A stretch of 64,000 bases of DNA from Anaerolineales bacterium (GTDB taxonomy: Bacteria > Chloroflexota > Anaerolineae > Anaerolineales > Villigracilaceae), in the NCBI GenBank assembly GCA_030583885.1, contig CP129480.1, forward strand, positions 3,598,714-3,662,713. The letters are read 5' to 3'. The notes beneath the pieces are model-generated. The model searched no databases and was not told the origin of the DNA. It was given only the letters and a program-made list of their open reading frames with translations. This document shows positions 42,922-51,103 of the stretch, in pieces. Positions within the stretch are counted from its first letter, which is position 1. Each line of letters begins with the position of its first letter. The translations under genes and the position numbers were made by a program.

Positions 42922-44208
42922 ATGAATAAGCGTTTGCTCGCTTTACTATCCGTGCTGGTTCTTGCCAGCATGGTGCTTGCCGCCTGTGGTGGTTCTGCCC
43001 CCGCCGGTGGTGGGGACAGTGGAAGTCCTGCCGTCGGTTATGAGTGCATGGATGCGCTCGGCTGCGTCACTATCGGCCCAGGTGAACCCGTCCACATTGC
43101 CTATTGGGGTGTCCTCTCCGGTGCTGATGGCAGCCTCGGTGAAGACTCCAAGCGCGGCGTCGAAATCGCCATTGACGACCTCGGCGGTACATTCCAGGGA
43201 CATGACATCCTGTTGACCACCGAAGACGCTCTATGCACCCCTGAAGGTGGTGCAACTGCAGCGACCAAACTCGCAACCGACACCTCGATCGTCGGCCTGA
43301 TTGGTTCCAGCTGCTCGGATGAGACCGTCGGCGGTATCGCCACCCTTTCCAACGCCGGTTTGACCACCATCTCCCCGTCCAACACCCGCCCGGTCCTGAG
43401 CGACCCGAACCGCGGTCCTGACTACGCTGGTTACCTGCGCACCGCCCACAGCGATGCATTCCAGGGCAAGGCTGTGGCTGAGTTTGCATATAATGAACTC
43501 GGCATCCGTAAAGCCGCGACCATCCATGATGGCTCCGCCTATGCCGAAGCACTCCAGCAGGTCTTTGCCGATGAATTCACCGCCCTTGGTGGTGAGATTG
43601 TCGCCCAGGAAGCAGTTGCCAAGGATGCCACCGACATGCGCCCTGTGTTGACCACGGTTGCCGCTGCCGGCCCTGAGTTTGTTTACTTCCCAGTGTTCGT
43701 AGCTGCTGGCGGTTTTATCGTCAACCAGATCCGTGACGTGGCCGGTCTCGAAGATGTCAAGGTCGCCGGTTCAGACGGCATCTTCACCGCCGACTTCCTC
43801 AAGGCTGGCGGCGAAAACACCGTAGGCATGTATCTCTCCAGCCCGGACTTCGGCGCCTTCCCCGGCGGGTATCCTGAATTCATCGAGAAGCACAACGCCA
43901 AGTACGGCGGCGCACCCCTCTCTGTGTTCCATGCCCACGCCTATGATGCGACCAATATCCTCTTCACTGCGCTCGAACAGGTTGCCGTTGTGGAAGCCGA
44001 TGGAACCATCTATGTTCCGCGCCAGGCTCTCCGTGACGCCATCTACGCCACCCAGAACTTCCAGGGTGTGACCGGCTCACTCTCCTGCAGCCCCTCCGGT
44101 GACTGCGGCGCTCCGGTGATCGCGATCTACGAAATCACCAGTGCAGACCCGGATGCTTGGGATCCCCAGAACGAAACCAACCCCAACCCCAAGAAAATCT
44201 ATCCGTAG
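42922..44208 (+). CDS. livK: Branched-chain amino acid ABC transporter, substrate-binding lipoprotein
   Basis: Predicted 428 residues. Lipobox LAACGG with Cys near 22 follows a typical signal, so the protein is tethered to the membrane outside. The periplasmic-binding fold of the Leu/Ile/Val type starts HIAYWGVLSGADGSLGEDSKRGVEIAIDD, then LIGSSCSDETVGGIATLSNAG and YAGYLRTAHSDAFQGKAVAEF. The ligand may be Leu, Ile, Val or another amino acid or amide, since this family is broad. GGAGG lies ten bases upstream. It is first of five liv genes with the consensus order, behind a long leader. Confidence 0.92.
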   Translation: MNKRLLALLSVLVLASMVLAACGGSAPAGGGDSGSPAVGYECMDALGCVTIGPGEPVHIAYWGVLSGADGSLGEDSKRGVEIAIDDLGGTFQGHDILLTTEDALCTPEGGATAATKLATDTSIVGLIGSSCSDETVGGIATLSNAGLTTISPSNTRPVLSDPNRGPDYAGYLRTAHSDAFQGKAVAEFAYNELGIRKAATIHDGSAYAEALQQVFADEFTALGGEIVAQEAVAKDATDMRPVLTTVAAAGPEFVYFPVFVAAGGFIVNQIRDVAGLEDVKVAGSDGIFTADFLKAGGENTVGMYLSSPDFGAFPGGYPEFIEKHNAKYGGAPLSVFHAHAYDATNILFTALEQVAVVEADGTIYVPRQALRDAIYATQNFQGVTGSLSCSPSGDCGAPVIAIYEITSADPDAWDPQNETNPNPKKIYP

Positions 44209-44230
44209 TCTGTAGATTAATGTACGTACT

Positions 44231-44264
44231 AGTGGTGAGGCAAATGTACATTTGCCTCACCACT
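44231..44264 (+). other. Perfect 34-bp palindrome between livK and livH
   Basis: Two 17-base arms (44231-44247 and 44248-44264) are perfectly complementary, AGTGGTGAGGCAAATGT and its complement, giving a long hairpin with no U-tract. It lies 22 bases past livK. Such hairpins protect upstream mRNA and partly block readthrough, which would favour excess binding protein. Confidence 0.85.
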
Positions 44265-44292
44265 AACACTTCTCAGTGTTTGGAGATAACTC

Positions 44293-45360
44293 ATGCGCGC
44301 AACCTTTGGAGAACGATTTACAGACTGGGCCGTAAGTAGTTTCATGTGGGGGTTCCGTATCTTCATTATTCTGATCGTTGTAGTGGGCACATACTTTACA
44401 CTCAGCAGCGGCAAATACACCGGCGAACAATGGATTGATTTTGTCGTGTTTGGCGTTTCCCAGGGAAGCATCTACGCCATGATCGCCCTGGGCTATACCA
44501 TGGTATATGGCATCCTGCGTATGATCAACTTTGCCCATGGGGAAATCTTTATGAGCGGGGCATTCTGCTCATACTTCCTGGCAACCTGGCTGACCGACGC
44601 CGGCTTCACTGATAAAAACCCCTTCCTCGGTCTTTTGATCCCGATTTTATTTGCAATGTTCATGTCTGCGAGTATCGCAATGCTTGTGGAACGTATTGCC
44701 TATCGCCCCCTGCGTGGAGCGCCCCGCCTTGTGCCTCTCATCAGTGCGATCGGCGCTTCTTTTTTCTTGCAATATACATTCCGCGGTTTCTTCGGTCCGG
44801 GTGTGTATGCATATCCACCGGTCAAGGCACTTGAAGGCGAATGGGTGTTCTTTGGCATTGGAATTCTCAAAGTACAGGTCATCGTTGCGGTCGCCGCCGC
44901 CATTATGATGGCAATTCTATACGGCATTGTGATGCTGTCAAAAGTCGGCAAAGCCATGCGCGCCGTTTCGGAAAACAAGGACACTGCCGCCCTGATGGGC
45001 ATAGACGTCAACCGCATCATCGTCTCCACCTTTGCGATTGGCGCGGCAATGGCTGGTGCTGCAGGCGTTCTCTATGCGCTTATTTTCCGGCAGGTCGGCT
45101 TCTTCATGGGCTTTACCCCGGGCATTAAAGCCTTCACTGCCGCGGTCCTGGGCGGCATCGGAAATATCCCCGGCGCCATGCTGGGAGGGCTTGTTCTTGG
45201 CATCTTCGAATCCGTTGGCCCCGCCCTCTTTCTCGATGGTCTCGGCATCCCACGACCCTATCAGCTCAAGGACGCAATTGCATACACGATGCTGGTCATG
45301 ATCCTTTTGTTCCGCCCATCCGGTATTCTGGGCGAACGCATCACTACCAAGAAAGCCTGA
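44293..45360 (+). CDS. livH: Branched-chain amino acid ABC transporter permease LivH
   Basis: Predicted 355 residues with about nine membrane helices. LivH motifs: GVSQGSIYAMIALGYTMVYGILRMINFAHGE (about 57-87), the EAA-like cytoplasmic loop MRAVSENKDTAALMGIDVNRII (about 220-240) and FTAAVLGGIGNIPGAMLGG. An extra N-terminal helix (about 16-36) precedes the usual start of homology. With LivM it forms the membrane channel of the importer. It is separated from livM by 13 bases. Confidence 0.93.
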   Translation: MRATFGERFTDWAVSSFMWGFRIFIILIVVVGTYFTLSSGKYTGEQWIDFVVFGVSQGSIYAMIALGYTMVYGILRMINFAHGEIFMSGAFCSYFLATWLTDAGFTDKNPFLGLLIPILFAMFMSASIAMLVERIAYRPLRGAPRLVPLISAIGASFFLQYTFRGFFGPGVYAYPPVKALEGEWVFFGIGILKVQVIVAVAAAIMMAILYGIVMLSKVGKAMRAVSENKDTAALMGIDVNRIIVSTFAIGAAMAGAAGVLYALIFRQVGFFMGFTPGIKAFTAAVLGGIGNIPGAMLGGLVLGIFESVGPALFLDGLGIPRPYQLKDAIAYTMLVMILLFRPSGILGERITTKKA

Positions 45361-45373
45361 CAAGGTGAATTCT

Positions 45374-47110
45374 ATGAAAAAAGAAAACTTTATCTGGAGT
45401 TCGACCAAGGTTGGGCTGCTGGCAGGTGCAGTTGGCATCTTCCTTTCCTTGATCGGAATGGTGGAGATCTTCAACAAGCGCGATGTCATCGAAAAAGTGA
45501 TCACGCTTGGGATGTTCCTTCTCGTTGCCTCAGGCTTTTTGGCGGGCTACATCGCTTCGCGGCGGACCTCTGACCTGCTCGGCGAAAACAAGGCTGTGTC
45601 CAACCTGCTGGCAGGATTGATTGCGGGCTTATCCACCGGGCTTGTACTGACACTCTTCGTTCTCTCATCCAACGTGGTCAACCTGCGCACAGTGTTCATC
45701 AACGCCACCCCCCCATTATTCCAACTGCTCACATTTGGGCGCGGCGCAGGCGGGGCGTGGCTGCTGACCGTCTACGGAGCAATTTTAGGCCTGCTCGGAG
45801 GTGGATTCCTGCTCATCCCGCAGATTTTCCGCCGCCCGGTCACGCGCGCGATATTCTTTATGATCTTTTTGGCGCTCTTCTCCGGCTTGTTCCGCGTCAT
45901 CCTGATCAACCAGGGTGATGGCGTTGAGAGGATTGCAAAATTCCTCTTCAGCCAGACCGGCATGACGATTAACGGCGCGCTAATTTTCTTCTTCGGCATC
46001 ATCGCTGCCTCCATGTTCTGGTCATCCCGGGGCGGCGTCATTCAAGAAAAAGTTGACGGATTGCCAAGAACCGGAAAGATTTCACTGCGCGTTCTGGGCT
46101 TTATCGTGCTGGCTTATATCGTCCTGATCCTGCCCCAGGTATCGGGTCCATTCATCGCCCAGGTGATTGTCATCATCAGCCTGTACATCCTGATGGGACT
46201 TGGGCTGAATATTGAGATCGGATTTGCCGGCCTGCTGGACCTGGGTTTCGTGGCATTTTATGCCATCGGCGCATATACGGTCGGTTTGCTTACCTCATAC
46301 GGCGAATACGGCCTGCAGCATGTCTCCTTCTGGGTGGCGGTACCCATCGCCGTTCTAGTCTCCATGTTTTTCGGCGGATTGCTCGGTCTCCCTGTGCTGG
46401 GCGTGCGGGGTGACTATCTCGCCATCGCCACCCTCGGATTTGGCGAGATCATCCGTCTATTGGCCGGCTCGGATTATATGGCGAAATATCTCGGCGGCCC
46501 GCGTGGCATAATCGGCATTCAAAAACCCTGTATCGGCTTTTTGGAACCGTTCATCAGGGTGGATGTTCCCCGAATATGCAACGGCATCGAACTTGGAAAA
46601 CCGGAAAATATATACTACATCGCCATATTCAGCGCCATCCTGATCGCATTCATCTCATGGCGGCTGCGAGAATCCCGCCTGGGACGCGCCTGGATGGCGA
46701 TCCGTGAGGATGAAGATGTGGCGGAAGCGCTCGGCGTCAACCTGATCCAATCCAAAATCCTTGCCTACATGCTCGGCGCTGCCTTCGCCGGATTGGGCGG
46801 AGCCATCTTCGCCACGCTCGTCGGATCCATATTCGCCACCAGCATGCAGTTGATCGTTTCGATCAACGTCGTCGCGCTGATCATCGTCGGCGGCATGGGC
46901 AGCATCCCCGGCGTCATCGTTGGTGCAATCGCCTTGATAGGCCTGCCAGAACTTCTGCGTGAGGTGTCGGAATTCCGCTTCCTGCTCTATGGCGTCGCAT
47001 TGATCACTGTCATGCTCGTCAAACCGGAGGGACTGTGGCCTTCCCAGACAGCCCTGCGGGAATTACACCACGATGATGCAACCAATCTTGCATCTGAACC
47101 CCACCCATAG
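45374..47110 (+). CDS. livM: Branched-chain amino acid ABC transporter permease LivM, extended
   Basis: Predicted 578 residues from the ATG at 45374 (AAGGTG upstream); a GTG nine bases earlier is also in frame. The LivM core occupies about 240-560: IISLYILMGLGLNIEIGFAGLLDLG, GLPVLGVRGDYLAIATLGFGEIIR, and the loop WMAIREDEDVAEALGVN. The first 240 residues add about six hydrophobic helices not found in standard LivM of 300-350 residues. Their role is unknown. With LivH it forms the channel. Confidence 0.92.
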   Translation: MKKENFIWSSTKVGLLAGAVGIFLSLIGMVEIFNKRDVIEKVITLGMFLLVASGFLAGYIASRRTSDLLGENKAVSNLLAGLIAGLSTGLVLTLFVLSSNVVNLRTVFINATPPLFQLLTFGRGAGGAWLLTVYGAILGLLGGGFLLIPQIFRRPVTRAIFFMIFLALFSGLFRVILINQGDGVERIAKFLFSQTGMTINGALIFFFGIIAASMFWSSRGGVIQEKVDGLPRTGKISLRVLGFIVLAYIVLILPQVSGPFIAQVIVIISLYILMGLGLNIEIGFAGLLDLGFVAFYAIGAYTVGLLTSYGEYGLQHVSFWVAVPIAVLVSMFFGGLLGLPVLGVRGDYLAIATLGFGEIIRLLAGSDYMAKYLGGPRGIIGIQKPCIGFLEPFIRVDVPRICNGIELGKPENIYYIAIFSAILIAFISWRLRESRLGRAWMAIREDEDVAEALGVNLIQSKILAYMLGAAFAGLGGAIFATLVGSIFATSMQLIVSINVVALIIVGGMGSIPGVIVGAIALIGLPELLREVSEFRFLLYGVALITVMLVKPEGLWPSQTALRELHHDDATNLASEPHP

Positions 47111-47116
47111 AGGATC

Positions 47117-47941
47117 ATGATGGCACACATCCTAACCGCACAAAGAGTGACCAAACGTTTCGGCGGACTCGTGGCTGTTAATACCGTGGATTTTGAAATC
47201 CCGGAAAAATCCATCGTCAGCATCATCGGGCCGAACGGCGCAGGCAAAACGACGTTTTTCAACTGCATCACCGGTTTTGGAAAAATTGACGAAGGCACAA
47301 TCACATTTGAAGAGACCGAGATCCACCATCTCCGCCCGGACCAGATCAGCCGCCTCGGCATTGCGCGCACCTACCAAAATATCCGCCTTTTTGCTGATAT
47401 GACCACGCTGGAAAATATCCTGGTCGGTCAACATGCCTTCCTGCACTCTCCCTGGTTCAGCGCAGTGTTGAGCACACCTGGAAATCGTGCCGAAGAAAAA
47501 GGGGCACTCGCAGAAGCACAAAGATTGCTTAACTATGTGGGCCTCAAAGGCAAAGGCGACATGCTGGCCCGCAACCTTCCCTATGGTGAACAACGACGCC
47601 TTGAAATCGCACGCGCGCTCGCCACACGCCCAAAACTGCTCCTGCTGGATGAGCCCAGCGCCGGCATGAACCCGCGTGAAACCGAAGACCTGACCGCATT
47701 CATACGCCGCCTGCGCGACGAACTTGGCATCACCATCCTGCTCATCGAACACCACATGCGCGTGGTGATGGGCATATCCGAGAAAATTACCGTGCTTGAT
47801 TACGGCGAAAAGATCGCGGAAGGTACGCCGAAGGAGATCCAGACCAACCCGAGGGTGATTGAAGCCTACCTTGGACGCGGCGCCGCAACAGACGGCATGG
47901 AAAACGCCCATGAAAAACATTCAAGCAAAAAGAAATCCTAG
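47117..47941 (+). CDS. livG: Branched-chain amino acid ABC transporter ATPase LivG
   Basis: Predicted 274 residues. Walker A GPNGAGKTTFFN (near 37-48), Q loop in TYQNIRLFADMT, signature LPYGEQRRLEIARAL (LPYGEQ in place of LSGGQ, usual for LivG), Walker B KLLLLDEPSAGMNPRE, and the switch His in LIEHHM. Cytoplasmic, it drives import together with LivF. The Lys-rich tail (KHSSKKKS) is a small oddity. ATG at 47117 or 47120; GAGG stands upstream of the first. Confidence 0.95.
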   Translation: MMAHILTAQRVTKRFGGLVAVNTVDFEIPEKSIVSIIGPNGAGKTTFFNCITGFGKIDEGTITFEETEIHHLRPDQISRLGIARTYQNIRLFADMTTLENILVGQHAFLHSPWFSAVLSTPGNRAEEKGALAEAQRLLNYVGLKGKGDMLARNLPYGEQRRLEIARALATRPKLLLLDEPSAGMNPRETEDLTAFIRRLRDELGITILLIEHHMRVVMGISEKITVLDYGEKIAEGTPKEIQTNPRVIEAYLGRGAATDGMENAHEKHSSKKKS

Positions 47942-47957
47942 GGAACAGTAGGTTAAA

Positions 47958-48671
47958 ATGTCAACACTCAACATCAATAATGTTCACACCTACTATGGCA
48001 ATATCCAGGCCCTAAAAGGGGTCACGCTCGAGGTCAAAAGTGGCGAGATCGTAACATTGATCGGCGGGAACGGCGCTGGAAAAACCACCACCCTCAGGAC
48101 CATCTCTGGTCTGCTCAAACCCCGCATTGGCACAGTCACACTGGAGGGCGAGGACCTGCTCAAATACAAGGCGCATGAAATTGTCTACAAGGGGATTTCC
48201 ATGGTGCCGGAAGGGCGCGGCATCTTCACCCGCCTGACCATCACCGAAAACCTCGAGATGGGCGCATACAGCCGCACCAGCAAACAGGAAATGAAGGAGG
48301 ACATGGAAAAAGTCTTCGCGCTTTTTCCGCGCCTCAAGGAACGCCGCTCTCAAGTGGCAGGCACTCTTTCCGGCGGCGAACAACAAATGCTTGCCACCGG
48401 GCGGGCGCTCATGTCGAGACCGGACATCCTGCTCATGGATGAACCATCCATGGGCCTTGCGCCCGTGCTGGTGGAATTGATTTTCGATACCATCCAGCGG
48501 ATCAACCAGCAGGGCACTACCATCCTGCTGGTGGAACAAAACGCCCTCATGGCACTGTCCATTGCCCACCGCGGTTACGTTCTACAGACGGGCGAGATCG
48601 TCATCAGCGACACAGCCAAGAACCTGAAGAGTAACCCAACAGTTCAAAAAGCCTATCTGGGCATGGAATAG
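47958..48671 (+). CDS. livF: Branched-chain amino acid ABC transporter ATPase LivF
   Basis: Predicted 237 residues, standard size. Walker A GGNGAGKTTTLRTISGL, LivF-specific VPEGRGIFTRLTITENLEMGAY, signature LSGGEQQMLATGRALM, Walker B ILLMDEPSMGLAPVLVE, and LLVEQNA. It pairs with LivG as the ATPase dimer. It is the last gene of the liv operon and is followed by a terminator. Confidence 0.95.
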   Translation: MSTLNINNVHTYYGNIQALKGVTLEVKSGEIVTLIGGNGAGKTTTLRTISGLLKPRIGTVTLEGEDLLKYKAHEIVYKGISMVPEGRGIFTRLTITENLEMGAYSRTSKQEMKEDMEKVFALFPRLKERRSQVAGTLSGGEQQMLATGRALMSRPDILLMDEPSMGLAPVLVELIFDTIQRINQQGTTILLVEQNALMALSIAHRGYVLQTGEIVISDTAKNLKSNPTVQKAYLGME

Positions 48672-48689
48672 AAAGCCTGCAATGCACGC

Positions 48690-48724
48690 AAACGCAGAGG
48701 TACTATCATGTCCTCTGCGTTTTT
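48690..48724 (+). terminator. Intrinsic terminator of the liv operon
   Basis: An 11-bp stem, AAACGCAGAGG (48690-48700) with CCTCTGCGTTT (48712-48722), is followed by TTG and lies 19 bases after the livF stop. Confidence 0.85.
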
Positions 48725-48737
48725 GTTACCTGAATAT

Positions 48738-48803
48738 ATGTCATTGCAAGGGTTGGTGGTTGAGTAGGACGAAGTCCATATCGAAACCAAGCCCGAAGCA
48801 ATC
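48738..48803. repeat. Nested interspersed repeat elements
   Basis: The outer parts, TGTCATTGCAAGG and CGAAGCAATCCC, match a CATTGCGAGG/GAAGCAATC-type repeat that recurs at 55277. Inside lies GGTTGAGTAGGACGAAGTCC followed by ATCGAAACCA, the other family that recurs at 50998 and 51050. One element seems inserted in another. Confidence 0.65.
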
Positions 48804-48823
48804 CCATAATCAGCGAGGTATAT

Positions 48824-49813
48824 ATGTTGATACTTAACGCACAGGATGTCCGCAAAGCACTACCGATGCGCGACGTCATCGAAGCCATGAAACAAGCCTA
48901 CGCCTCCCTTTCGGACGGGCAGGCTGAAGTCCCCTTACGGACGCGTTTGCCCATCCCCAACCATGACGCGCTAGCCATCTTCATGCCCGCCTTCGTCCAC
49001 ACCGAGGAAGCGGATGCGCTTGCCGTCAAGATCGTCTCCATCTTCCCGGACAACCCCGCGCGCGGACTACCCTACATTCAAGCAACAGTCGTCGCATTTG
49101 AAGCGGCCACAGGGATCGTCTCTGCCATGCTCGAGGGCAGCTCTCTCACCGCCATCCGCACGGGCGCCGGCAGCGGCGCTGCGATTGACCTGCTCGCCCG
49201 CAGGGACAGCAAGGTCGTCGCCATCTTCGGCGCCGGCGCGCAGGGACGCACCCAACTCGAAGCGGCATGTACCGTGAGAAACATCGAAAAAGCATGGGTA
49301 TTCGACTCGGATACCGAACGCGCCATTGCCTTTGCAAAGGCAATGGCAGGGCAGGGCGCGATTCCTTCCACGCTCGAGCCTGCTCCTACAGCCCAAGCCG
49401 CCATCGAAGATGCGGACATTATCTGCACCGCCACCACCTCCACCACACCCGTTTTCACGGATGCCGGTGTCAAACCCGGCGCACACATCTCCGCCATCGG
49501 CTCGTACACGCCGGAGATGGTGGAGGTGCCAGCGGAAACCATCCAGCGCGCCAAAGTCTTCGTGGACTCGCGTCTGGCAGTCCTTGCCGAAGCTGGAGAC
49601 TTGATCCAGGCGATGCAAATTGGATTGATCACCGAAGCACATGTCCGCGCGGAGTTGGGCGAGATCATCCTTGGCAAAAAAGCGGGCAGGCAATCGGAAA
49701 CCGAGATCACCTATTTCAAATCGGTCGGCGTGGCGGTACAGGATGCCATCGCCGCTCAACTGGCCTTGAAGAACGCCAAGGCATTGGGATTGGGGCAGGA
49801 GATAAAGTTTTAG
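48824..49813 (+). CDS. Ornithine cyclodeaminase family protein
   Basis: Predicted 329 residues. It has the ornithine cyclodeaminase/mu-crystallin fold: N-terminal VRKALPMRDVIEAMKQAYASL, LTAIRTGAGSGAAIDLLARRD, the NAD-binding VVAIFGAGAQGRTQLEAA (about 126-143), and DIICTATTSTTPVF. Members deaminate ornithine to proline, or work as alanine, ketimine or lysine-type reductases, so the exact reaction is open. GAGG stands six bases upstream. It is followed after 18 bases by an FAD oxidoreductase and preceded by an amino acid importer, which suggests use of an imported amino acid. Confidence 0.88.
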   Translation: MLILNAQDVRKALPMRDVIEAMKQAYASLSDGQAEVPLRTRLPIPNHDALAIFMPAFVHTEEADALAVKIVSIFPDNPARGLPYIQATVVAFEAATGIVSAMLEGSSLTAIRTGAGSGAAIDLLARRDSKVVAIFGAGAQGRTQLEAACTVRNIEKAWVFDSDTERAIAFAKAMAGQGAIPSTLEPAPTAQAAIEDADIICTATTSTTPVFTDAGVKPGAHISAIGSYTPEMVEVPAETIQRAKVFVDSRLAVLAEAGDLIQAMQIGLITEAHVRAELGEIILGKKAGRQSETEITYFKSVGVAVQDAIAAQLALKNAKALGLGQEIKF

Positions 49814-49831
49814 GAAAAGGAAAATGACACC

Positions 49832-50986
49832 ATGAACCTACCAACCACAACAGACATCGTCATCATCGGCGGGGGCGTGATGGGGGCAAGCGCCGCGTAT
49901 CACCTAGCAAAACACGGCATGAAAAACATCGTCCTGCTCGAAAAGGAGGAGTTTTTTGGAACCGGCGCAACGGGCAGGTGCGCGGGCGGGGTACGCTACC
50001 AGTTCTCGACCGAGATCAACGTCAAGCTTTCGCAGGAAAGCCTGCCGATGATCGAACGCTTCAAAGAGGAAACGGGGCAGGATGTGAACTACGTCCAATG
50101 CGGCTATTTGCTCGTGGCGACCAACGAACAAGATGCCGAAACCTTTAAACACAACGTGGAATTGCAAAACAACCTCGGCGTGCAAACCCAACTGTTGAGC
50201 GGGGACGAAGTCCGCGCACGGCTGCCGCTGATGAGATTCGAAGACGCGCTTGCGGGCACGTTCAATTCCAAAGACGGCATCGTGGACCCGAACGGCGTGG
50301 TGATGGGATACGTCAGCGCGGCGCAGAAGATGGGCGTGCAAGCCGTCACGCACGCCGAGGTGACGGGCATCACCGTCGGCGGGGGAGAAATCCGGGGAGT
50401 GCAGACAAGCCTCGGCGACGTCCAGACGCGCATGGTGTTGAATGCGGCAGGTCCATGGGCAGGGCTGATCGGTCAGATGGCGGGAGTCGAACTCCCCATC
50501 GTCCCCCTCCGCAGGCAGATGTTCACCACAAATCCGCTGAAGGAAGTTCCCATGGATTTTCCGTTTGTCATTGACTTTGCAAAGTCGTTGTACTTTCACC
50601 GCGAGGGCGAGGGTTTGCTGATCGGCATGAGCAATCAAAACGAAATACCTGGCTTCGACCAAAATGTGGACGAAGATTTCGAGTTGGTGAATCTTGAAGC
50701 CGCGATCGAGCGCATGCCGATCGTGGAAAAAGCCAGCCGCGCATCTCATTGGGCGGGCTTGTACGAAGTGACGCCCGACGCGCACCCGATCTATGGCGCG
50801 ACGGATGTAAAAGGCTTTACAGTCTGCACGGGCTTTTCGGGGCACGGCTTCATGCACGGACCTGTCTCCGGAAAGTTAATGAGCGAGTATATTCTCGATG
50901 GTACATATTCCACGTTGGATGTTTCGATGCTCGATTTAAAACGCTTTGAAGAAGGGCGTTTGATAAAAGAGTACAATGTGGTGTAA
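49832..50986 (+). CDS. DAO-family FAD-dependent oxidoreductase (sarcosine oxidase beta-like)
   Basis: Predicted 384 residues. An N-terminal Rossmann motif, IVIIGGGVMGASAAYHLAKHG (about 9-29), is followed by a Glu at the end of the second strand (VLLEKEEFFGTGATGRCAGG), a mid DAO region (VLNAAGPWAGLIGQMAGVELPIVPLRRQM) and the end GFTVCTGFSGHGFMHGP, the conserved FAD-contacting C-terminal loop. Closest general match is sarcosine oxidase beta or related N-methyl or secondary amine dehydrogenases. The pairing with an ornithine cyclodeaminase-like gene suggests oxidation of a secondary amino acid such as proline or an opine; this is inference. Confidence 0.88.
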   Translation: MNLPTTTDIVIIGGGVMGASAAYHLAKHGMKNIVLLEKEEFFGTGATGRCAGGVRYQFSTEINVKLSQESLPMIERFKEETGQDVNYVQCGYLLVATNEQDAETFKHNVELQNNLGVQTQLLSGDEVRARLPLMRFEDALAGTFNSKDGIVDPNGVVMGYVSAAQKMGVQAVTHAEVTGITVGGGEIRGVQTSLGDVQTRMVLNAAGPWAGLIGQMAGVELPIVPLRRQMFTTNPLKEVPMDFPFVIDFAKSLYFHREGEGLLIGMSNQNEIPGFDQNVDEDFELVNLEAAIERMPIVEKASRASHWAGLYEVTPDAHPIYGATDVKGFTVCTGFSGHGFMHGPVSGKLMSEYILDGTYSTLDVSMLDLKRFEEGRLIKEYNVV

Positions 50987-50997
50987 ATTCGTTGGTT

Positions 50998-51092
50998 GAG
51001 CAGGCGGCGTTCGTCCGCCGTACCGAAACCAACAGTTGATTGAAATTTGTGGTTTCGACACGCCCTCACTTCGGTCGGGCTACTCAACCACC
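50998..51092. repeat. Inverted pair of interspersed repeat elements
   Basis: GGTTGAGCAGGCGGCGTTCGT to ACCGAAACCA (50998-51030) is followed, in reverse orientation, by TTTCGACACG to CTACTCAACCACC (51051-51092). The same family occurs nested at 48738-48803. The second copy reaches to within 12 bases of the cinA start codon. Confidence 0.75.
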
Positions 51093-51103
51093 AGACCAAC
51101 CTT

